A stretch of DNA of 64,000 bases, taken from an uncultured Opitutia bacterium. Lineage in GTDB: Bacteria; Verrucomicrobiota; Verrucomicrobiia; Opitutales; Opitutaceae. The translations under genes were made by a program, and so were the position numbers. Below are positions 17,643-24,900 of the stretch, in pieces. Below the pieces are notes generated by a model. The model did not search any database and was not told where the DNA came from. It was given only the letters and a program-made list of their open reading frames with translations. The stretch spans positions 1 to 64,000 of the forward strand of contig CAIMAQ010000069.1 in the NCBI GenBank assembly GCA_903839035.1, in the 5' to 3' direction. The stretch's first letter is position 1; each line of letters opens with the position of its first letter.

Positions 17643-19804
17643 GGGCTGGCGGCCGGTTGGTGCAGGGGAAAATACAGGTGGAACGTGGTGCCGGCGCCCT
17701 CGGCGCTGGTGAACTCGATGCGCCCGTGGTGGCTGTCCACCGCCCGTTTCACGATCGCCAGCCCGAGGCCGGTGCCCGGCGTCACCCCGACGTTGGAGGC
17801 CCGGAAGAACGCGGAGAAGACCTTGGCCTGCTGCTTCTGGGGAATGCCCCGGCCCTTGTCACTGATGCTGAAGGCCAGCTGGCCATCGACGGTCGCGACG
17901 CGGATGAGGACCTTGGTCGAGGAGGGCGAATATTTGATCGCGTTGGAAATCAGGTTTTCGAACGCGGCGCTCAACAGGGACTCATCCGCGTTGAGCGTGA
18001 GGTCCGGGGCCACGGTGCAGGTCAGCTGCAACCGGGGATCGGACGTGAGGGTCGTGTCGTTGAAGCGGGTGACGATCGAGGTGATCAGGTCCGCAATCGC
18101 CAGCGGCTTCATTTCCAGCTCCCCCATGCTGTACTCCAGCCGGTTCAGGAACAGCACCTGGTCCACCAATTCCTTCAGCGCCTGGATCGACTCCGCCTGC
18201 AGGTCGAAATAACGGGTCACCTTCTCATCGTCCGCCTGGTCGATCCGCTTCCGGAGCAGATAATGAGCCCCCTGGATGGCGGTGAGGGGCGTGCGGAATT
18301 CGTGCGAGATCATCGACACGAATTCGCGTTGCATCGTCAGCAGTTCACCCTGGTGGTCTGCGACCTTGGCCGCCTCACGCTCCAGCTGTCTCCGCTGGGT
18401 GACATCGAGGTAGATCCCGCCAATTTGGTGCAGCTGCCCGGCGTGGTCGAAGATCGGAAACTTCACCACCTCCAGCTCCATGTCACCCTCCGGCCGGTGA
18501 TACACTCCCAGTTGGCTCACGGCCTTGCCCGTGCGCAAGATCTCGGAGTCCACTTTCACAATTTGATTGGCATCAGCCGGGACCACTTCGTCGGCACGCC
18601 GCCCGATGATGGATTCATGGGTAATTCCCAGTATCTCGGATCCATGACGATTGAGAAAGATGCACCGCCCGTCCGGCTGCTTGATCGTGACGGCGGCCGG
18701 CACATGATCCACAAAACTGTGAAACAGCGTTTCGCTGGCCGCCACCCGCGCGTGCAACTCCACCTCGCTGCTGCGGTCGCGGCAGTTGCACGTAATCCCG
18801 CCGTCCGGCAGGATCGAGAGGGTCAGGTCCTCGCTAAAGATGGCTCCGTCCTTCCGGAGCGCCGGCATCACGCCGTGCCAATAGCCTTGGGACTGGAGCA
18901 CGGGGAACACCTCCGCCTGGATGCGCGCCACGCTTTCCGGTGGATAGAGGATCGCCCACGACTTGCCCAACAACTCCGACTGGTCCTTGAAACCGAACAT
19001 GTGCAGATGCTCCAGGTTCAAATAGGTGAAGCACCCGGCGGCGTCGGTCAGGGCAAAGCCCTCGCGGGACTTCTCGATCCCGTGCAGCAGCTTCTTCGAG
19101 CGATCATCCACCGCCGTGAACGGCGTGTAGTCCACCACGCTTCCCACGATCAGGGGTGGAACATGCGACTTCAGGAGGACGGCCTGATCCTTCAGGGTGT
19201 GAATCCGCCCGGCCGGGTCGCACAGGCGGTAGCTCCGGGTGCAATAACCCTGCTTTTTCACCAACGCGGTGGCCGCCTTGGCCTCGACTTGTGATTCGGG
19301 GAGCAGGCAGGAGTGCCACGCGTTGGGCGCGTCCCGCAACCGATCCAGGTCGGATCCACAAAGGGCGAGCAGCTCGTCCGCGACGAACACGGGACTGAGG
19401 TCATCGGCCTTCAACGCATAAAACATCGTGCCCGCCAGCTCCAGCGTCCGCAGCACCGATTGGCCCATGGCGGTGGCGACAAAACCGGGCAAATTCTCCT
19501 CACTGGGCGTGCAGGTCACGATCGCCTCGTCCGGGCCGGGGTTGAAAATCTGGAGCGTGGTGACTCCACCACCCTCAAGCGTCAGTTTCGCCTGGCCGTC
19601 GGGCTTCGCGGCTCCCCCAAAAATCCAGTGTCCCGCCAGCGCCGAGCGCTGCTCCGGCAGTTGTCGCGCCACCCGGGCGCCGGGGTTGGCCGCCGCGAGC
19701 CAGTCGGGGCCCAGCGAGCCCGCCACGACCGTGCATTGAACCGCGGAACCCTGCCGGCAAAACCGCAGGACCCCGGCCCCGGATGGGCGCGGGCCGGTCT
19801 TCAC
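17639..19804 (-). CDS. cytoplasmic multi-PAS sensor histidine kinase
   Basis: A 721-aa kinase with no membrane segment. Several PAS-like modules fill the first 480 residues; clear ones start at EKSREGFALTDAAGCFTYLN and FVDHVPAAVTIKQPDGRCIF, with a less clear one around LELAGTMFYALKADDLSPVF. HisKA carries SMISHEFRTPLTAIQGAHYL near residue 500 and the HATPase has FENLISNAIKYSP, SDKGRGIP and GTGLGLAIVKRAVDSHHGR. The GTG start was chosen because it overlaps the TGA of the LuxR-type regulator gene (GTGA, four bases), a common coupling arrangement; a longer frame with ATG 20 codons upstream lies inside that regulator. Its product is the natural partner of the regulator encoded just before it. Confidence 0.88.
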   Translation of the reverse strand: MKTGPRPSGAGVLRFCRQGSAVQCTVVAGSLGPDWLAAANPGARVARQLPEQRSALAGHWIFGGAAKPDGQAKLTLEGGGVTTLQIFNPGPDEAIVTCTPSEENLPGFVATAMGQSVLRTLELAGTMFYALKADDLSPVFVADELLALCGSDLDRLRDAPNAWHSCLLPESQVEAKAATALVKKQGYCTRSYRLCDPAGRIHTLKDQAVLLKSHVPPLIVGSVVDYTPFTAVDDRSKKLLHGIEKSREGFALTDAAGCFTYLNLEHLHMFGFKDQSELLGKSWAILYPPESVARIQAEVFPVLQSQGYWHGVMPALRKDGAIFSEDLTLSILPDGGITCNCRDRSSEVELHARVAASETLFHSFVDHVPAAVTIKQPDGRCIFLNRHGSEILGITHESIIGRRADEVVPADANQIVKVDSEILRTGKAVSQLGVYHRPEGDMELEVVKFPIFDHAGQLHQIGGIYLDVTQRRQLEREAAKVADHQGELLTMQREFVSMISHEFRTPLTAIQGAHYLLRKRIDQADDEKVTRYFDLQAESIQALKELVDQVLFLNRLEYSMGELEMKPLAIADLITSIVTRFNDTTLTSDPRLQLTCTVAPDLTLNADESLLSAAFENLISNAIKYSPSSTKVLIRVATVDGQLAFSISDKGRGIPQKQQAKVFSAFFRASNVGVTPGTGLGLAIVKRAVDSHHGRIEFTSAEGAGTTFHLYFPLHQPAASP

Positions 19805-20559
19805 GTTGCATTCCCCCGGGCTGCGGTGTTGAGCGTCACCGGCTGCGCCTCGATTTCCAGCCAACCCTGGGCGACGGCCAGAACCACCAAGTCTTCATTG
19901 GTCCGCGCCGAGAACTTGCCCCGGAGCTTCATGAGCAGCTTATAGATCATGGAGACGCTGAGATCGAGTTCGGTGGCGATTTCCTTCACCACCGCGCCCC
20001 GCGCCAAACCGCGCAGAATCGCCAAATCCTGCTTCGCCATGGTCTGCTTCACTCCGCCCCGGACGGCCTCCCGCAGCAAGGCGCTGGCCTGCGCGCCGAG
20101 ATAGGTGTGGCCTTCCCGCACGCGGTTCACGGCATCCACCAGCTCGGAGAACCGGGCGGACTTCTCCAGAAAACCATGGGCGCCGAGGCTGATGACCTCC
20201 CGGACCACCTGCATGGTGCAGGAAGCGGTGAACACGAGGACGTTGATGTCCGGGTAGTCCTTCCTCACCTCGGCCAGCAGCGCGTAACCCACGCTCTTTT
20301 CCGGCAAGCCGATGTCCAACAGCATGAGATTCGGGTGGGAGGTCGCGCAGGCTTCGCGCGCGCTCGCGGCATCGTGGGCGACGCCAGCGACCTCATAGCC
20401 AGGTTGCTGGGCGACAAAGTCAGCCAGCAGCTGGGCGATGGAATGATGATCATCAACGATCAGAATCCGACAGATGTTCACGGGTGATTCAGGGTGGGGT
20501 TTCGTGGCAGCGGGCATAATGCCCAGACTACCCAGAAATGGGTGAACTGGATATGCCAT
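19801..20559 (-). CDS. LuxR/NarL-type response regulator
   Basis: A protein of up to 252 aa: receiver (ILIVDDHHSIAQLLADFVAQ, LMLLDIGLPEKS, VLVFTAS, FLEKSARFSELV) followed by a C-terminal helix-turn-helix (ILRGLARGAVVKEIATELDL, SVSMIYKLLMKLRGKF) of the GerE/LuxR type. It is the first gene of the seven-gene operon and the only one with a DNA-binding domain, so it is the likely transcriptional output and may control its own promoter. Two in-frame starts are possible: MAYPVHPF (used here) and MPAATKPHP 14 codons in; neither has a strong ribosome-binding site. The upstream 340-base spacer is AT-rich and holds two near-identical 19-base repeats. Confidence 0.9.
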   Translation of the reverse strand: MAYPVHPFLGSLGIMPAATKPHPESPVNICRILIVDDHHSIAQLLADFVAQQPGYEVAGVAHDAASAREACATSHPNLMLLDIGLPEKSVGYALLAEVRKDYPDINVLVFTASCTMQVVREVISLGAHGFLEKSARFSELVDAVNRVREGHTYLGAQASALLREAVRGGVKQTMAKQDLAILRGLARGAVVKEIATELDLSVSMIYKLLMKLRGKFSARTNEDLVVLAVAQGWLEIEAQPVTLNTAARGNAT

Positions 20560-20573
20560 TTATTCCATCATGA

Positions 20574-20592
20574 TAGGGTTTTTTACCTATTT
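20574..20592. repeat. 19-bp direct repeat, copy 1
   Basis: TAGGGTTTTTTACCTATTT. It matches copy 2 at 18 of 19 positions and begins 15 bases upstream of the first possible start codon of the regulator gene. Candidate operator for the regulator or another factor. Confidence 0.6.
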
Positions 20593-20720
20593 ATAATTCT
20601 CCCACCCACGTGAGTGTTAGTACCTAGCACCCTTATTTTAAGCCGGTTTGTTGTGCCATTATTTTACTTATTAACATCAACTTATAACGCTTTGTCGGCT
20701 TTGGATCAGGAATTACAGTG

Positions 20721-20739
20721 TAGGGTGTTTTACCTATTT
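20721..20739. repeat. 19-bp direct repeat, copy 2
   Basis: TAGGGTGTTTTACCTATTT. It lies exactly 147 bases from copy 1, start to start, close to fourteen turns of B-DNA, so proteins bound at both would face the same side of the helix. Confidence 0.6.
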
Positions 20740-20903
20740 CATGTGCTCCATTCCACTTTCTAATCCATGCGATTTATTACCGTCTCTAGGGTGTTGATTG
20801 CCATCATTGGCTCAGTCGAGGCCGGATTGATTCACTCGAAGGCATCCGCGATCAAGCGTGGGGCTGCCTGCCGGGAAGCAAAATATCTCCGACGCTGAGT
20901 TTG

Positions 20904-21998
20904 TTAGTCAGGCCGAAAAAGCTGCTGGGAGATCGGCGGCACGTCCACGGGCAGTTCAAACCAGAAGGTGGTACCGGTGCCCGGGTTACTCGTGACCCCT
21001 ACCCGCCCATCGTGTTTTTCGACGATGCGGCGCACGATGGAGAGACCGAGCCCGTGGCCCTTGGATCTCACGCTGGCAATGCGGGTAAAGGGGATGAACA
21101 GTTGCGTCTGGGCCGCCGCGTCGAGGCCCGGCCCGAAATCCGTGACCGAGTAGCGCACAAAACGACCGTCCTGGCTCGTCTCCGCGCCGAGCTTGATGAG
21201 CGGCTCCGGACCGCCGTATTTCGCGGCGTTGCTGAGGTAATTCAGCCAAACTTCCATCACCCAGGGTGCGTGGCCGACGGCATTGGGCCAGACTGCGGGC
21301 TTTTCGATCCGTGCCGCGTGCTGCTTCAGCTCGCTTTCGAGGCGGTCAATGGCCTCGGAGACCACGGCCGCCATGTCGAGTGGGCGTAGCACGACAGCCT
21401 GTCGCAGCACGCCGGAAAGGACCATCAGCTCATCGATGATGCTGGCCAGCCGCGCGGCGGCCTTCTCGGCTTCGTCGAGCTGACGGCGCAGGGTGGCCTT
21501 GTCCCCACTGTCGAGCAGCAGCCGGGTGAGACCAAGCCGGCCGATGAGGGTGGCGAGCGGATTCTTCAGATCGTGGGCCACGGTGTGGCCGAAGGCCTCG
21601 AGCTCATCGAGCAGCTCCTGCCGCTCAATCCGGGAAGCAATGGATTGCAGCAGTTCATTCTCCGTAAACGGCTTGATGATGAAATCCGCGGCGCCCAGCT
21701 CCATGCCGCGGCGGGTGGCCTCCCGGTCCGCCTTCGCCGAGATCACGATCACCGGAATGGCCCGGAGCGCCACGTCCTTGTGCAACGCCTCGAGCAGTTC
21801 AAAGCCCGTCATCCCCGGCATGTTGACATCGGTGATGATGAGCGACGGCAACGCGTCTCTGGCAAGTTGCAGCCCCTCGGTTCCGTCGCGCGCGACAAGG
21901 ACGGAAAACTCATTCAATTCCAGCAGGTCGGCCACGGACTGGCGGAGCATTGCGTCGTCTTCAATGACCAGGATGCGCAGGTGTGTGTTCGAGTTCAT
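20904..21998 (-). CDS. REC-histidine kinase (receiver at N-terminus), second copy type
   Basis: A 364-aa cytoplasmic protein with receiver (residues 8-120; VIEDDAML, LIITDVNMPGMTGFELLEAL, VISAKAD, FIIKPFTENELL), a phosphoacceptor helix of the HDxKN form (GHTVAHDLKNPLATLIGRLG near residue 142), and a HATPase (LNYLSNAAKYG, VTDFGPGLD, GHGLGLSIVRRIVEKHDGRV). It has the same length and architecture as the protein encoded at 16.5-17.6 kb, but its H-box differs (HDLKNP versus HEIRTP). Its ATG overlaps the stop of the upstream giant PAS kinase by one base (TAATG), indicating coupled expression and a likely phosphate flow from that kinase into its receiver. Confidence 0.92.
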   Translation of the reverse strand: MNSNTHLRILVIEDDAMLRQSVADLLELNEFSVLVARDGTEGLQLARDALPSLIITDVNMPGMTGFELLEALHKDVALRAIPVIVISAKADREATRRGMELGAADFIIKPFTENELLQSIASRIERQELLDELEAFGHTVAHDLKNPLATLIGRLGLTRLLLDSGDKATLRRQLDEAEKAAARLASIIDELMVLSGVLRQAVVLRPLDMAAVVSEAIDRLESELKQHAARIEKPAVWPNAVGHAPWVMEVWLNYLSNAAKYGGPEPLIKLGAETSQDGRFVRYSVTDFGPGLDAAAQTQLFIPFTRIASVRSKGHGLGLSIVRRIVEKHDGRVGVTSNPGTGTTFWFELPVDVPPISQQLFRPD

Positions 21999-24900
21999 TA
22001 ACGGAGTGCGGGGGCGCCAGTACGGGGGAAAATGAGGATGAAACGGGTGCCGCCGCCCTCGGGTGACGCGACCTCGATGGTCCCACCCAACAGCAGGGTC
22101 ATGCGCTTGACGATGCTCAGGCCGAGCCCCGTGCCTTTGATGTTGCCGATGTTGGAGCCACGTTCGAAGGCCTCGAAGATGCGCGCGCGGTCTTCCTCGG
22201 GGACGCCGATTCCCTGGTCTTCCACGACCATCGTCACCCGGCTGGGCTCCGCCTCAATCCGCGCGGTGACGACCGTGCCGGCTGGGGAGTAGCGCATCGC
22301 GTTGCTCAGCAGATTGGAAAGGATCGGGCGCAGCAGGTCGACGTCCGTGACGAAGTGCGCCGTGTCGCCGGCCAGGTGGAGCTCGCAGGCATGGGCCTCG
22401 CGGTCGGCGAGCTTCGCCTCGGTCACGAGCCCCTGCATGAAGGCCGACAGGTCGATTGGCTTCAGGCGGACCGCGGTGCGATTGGCATCCATCCGGCTCA
22501 GCGTCAGCACATCATCGAGCATCTCAGTCAGGCGGTACAGCGAGCTGTGGATGCGGTCATGCATCTCCTGGCGCTTCGTCGGGGTGATGTGTTCGTGGTG
22601 GCTGGCCAGCAACTCGGCCGTGACCATGGCCGCGGTGATCGGTGTGCGAAACTCGTGCGATGCGACGGAAATGAAGCGCGTCTTCATCTCGGAAACCTCC
22701 CGCTCCTTCTCCAGCATGGCGCTGGTCTCCGCCTCCAGCTGCTTGCGATCCGTGATGTCGCGCACAAAGACCACGTACTCCTCCCGGCCGATCGGTGAGG
22801 CCCGGAATTCGGCGGTCAGCGGTCCGGTGGCGAGGTGCAGTTCCCCCTCGGTGACGGTGGTGGCGCCTCCGGCGAGGGCGCTGGCGCCGGTGTCCGCCGC
22901 GGTTTTCAACAGGCTTTCCGGCAGCCCGGTTCCGTGCCAGTCGCCGGGGGCCGGCACCAGGGCCGACAGCGGAGTCGACCCCTTGGCCGGCTGGAAGTTG
23001 ATCACGGTGCCGTCGCGTTTCATCCGCAGCACCAGGTCCGGGATCGATTTCAGCAGCGCCTCAATCTCGCGGTTGCGCAGGGCAATCTCCTCCGTGCGCA
23101 GCACCACCTTTTGCTCGAGCTCCTCGTTGAAGCGCTCAAGTTTAGCGCGCGCCTGCTGTTGCAGGGTGATGTCGCGGAGGGCGGCGACCGCGAGCAGCTG
23201 GCCCCGCCGCCGAAAGATCCGCATGCTGATCTCGACCGGAAAAATCGTGCCATCGGCCCGCCGGTGCAACCGGCACGGCACAAACCAGGCAGTGCCCTCG
23301 GACGCCATAATCTGGCGGTGAGTGGCCTTGGTGGCCTCGGGTTCGTCCGATAAATCCTCCGGACGCAGGGTGAGCAGGTGCTCCACCGCATAGCCGTAGC
23401 TCTGGCTCGCCGCCTGGTTGGCCATGACGATGCGGCCGGATTCAAGCTCATGGACCAGGATCGCATCCGTCCCGAGGTCGAAAACCTCACGGAATTGCTC
23501 CTCGCTTTCCCGCAGGGCTTCCTCGCTCCGGACGCGCGCCGTGATGTCGCGGGTGACCCCGAGGATCTGGGTCACGCGACCGTCGGCGTCGGACAGCAGC
23601 GTGGTCGCGATTTCGGTGGTCACGATGGAGCCGTCGCGGTGCACTTGGTCGACCTGGTCAATCTGCTTGACGGCGGAGTGATCGCCGGCGGCAAACCGGG
23701 CCAGGCGCACGGGCAGGACCCGCGCCAAATAGGCGTCGGATTCCGGCGTGAGCACCTCGTCCATCCTCTGCGCCAGGACTTCCTCCGGCGTGTAGCCCCG
23801 CAGCTTGACTACCGCGGGACTGCAGTAAGTGAACCTGGCCGCCACCGGATCGTACATCCAGATGACGTCGCTGGTGTTGTCCGTGATAAGCCGGTAGAGC
23901 TTTTGTGAATCCTGCAGCGCGGCTTCCATGATCATGCGCTGCGTGATGTCCTCCTTCAGCGCGACATAGTGGGTGACCTTCCCGGCGTCGTCGGTGATCG
24001 GGGCAATGACGGCACGCTCGTGATAGATCTCGCCGTTCTTCTTCCGGTTGCTGAACACCCCGCGCCACACCTCCTCGCAATGCAGCGCCTGCCACATGTC
24101 CGCGTAGGTTTCCGGCGGCGTCTGGCCCGATTTGAACATCCGCATATCCTGCCCCAGCACTTCCGCCTCGGTGTACCCGGTCGCCGTGAAGCAATGCGGG
24201 TTGGCGTATTCAATCACTCCCCAGGGGTCGGTGATGAGAATGCTCAGTGGGGCCTGCTCGACGGCCCGCGACAGCTGGCGCAACTTCCTTTCCGCGATCA
24301 CCCGGGCCGTGATGTCCTCCTTGAGGGCGATATAGTGGGTGGGCCGCCCCTGGGCATCGCGCACGGGCGTGACGAGCATGAGCTCGGTGTAACTCTCGCC
24401 GTTTTTCTTGCGGTTGATCAGCTCGCCGCGCCACACCTTGCCCCGGGTGATGGTGCGCCACAAATCCTGATAAACGGCCGGCGGGTTGAGTGCGGACTTG
24501 ATGACGCGGGGATTCTGGCCCCGGACCTCGTCCATCGTGTAGCCGCTGGTTTCGGTGAAGCGCGGGTTCACATATTCCAGCACCCCGTCGAGATTGGTGA
24601 TCATGATCGACGCCGGGCTTTGCTCCACCACCAGCGAGAGCTTGCGCAATTCGGCCTCGGCTCGTTTGCGCCTCTCCTCGCCGGCGAAGACCTCGAGCGC
24701 GAACGACACGTCGGCGGCCACCGCCTCCAGTTGCTCGACCTCGGAGGCGCCAAAATAGTCCCGTTCCGCGGCGTAAACGGATATCAGCCCAAGAATCCGC
24801 CCCTCGCAGCGCAGGGGCAGGACGATCGTCGACTGAATTTCATTGCGGCAGGCACGCTCGCGCCACGTCACGCTCAGCGGGTCGTGCAGGAAATCGTTGC

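Larger units (their letters stand above)
20560..20903. promoter_or_regulatory. AT-rich upstream region of the signalling operon
   Basis: A 344-base gene-free stretch, much richer in A/T than its surroundings. No coding frame or RNA gene is evident. It contains the two 19-base direct repeats listed separately and several T/A tracts, consistent with a promoter and operator region for the LuxR-type regulator operon. Confidence 0.6.
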
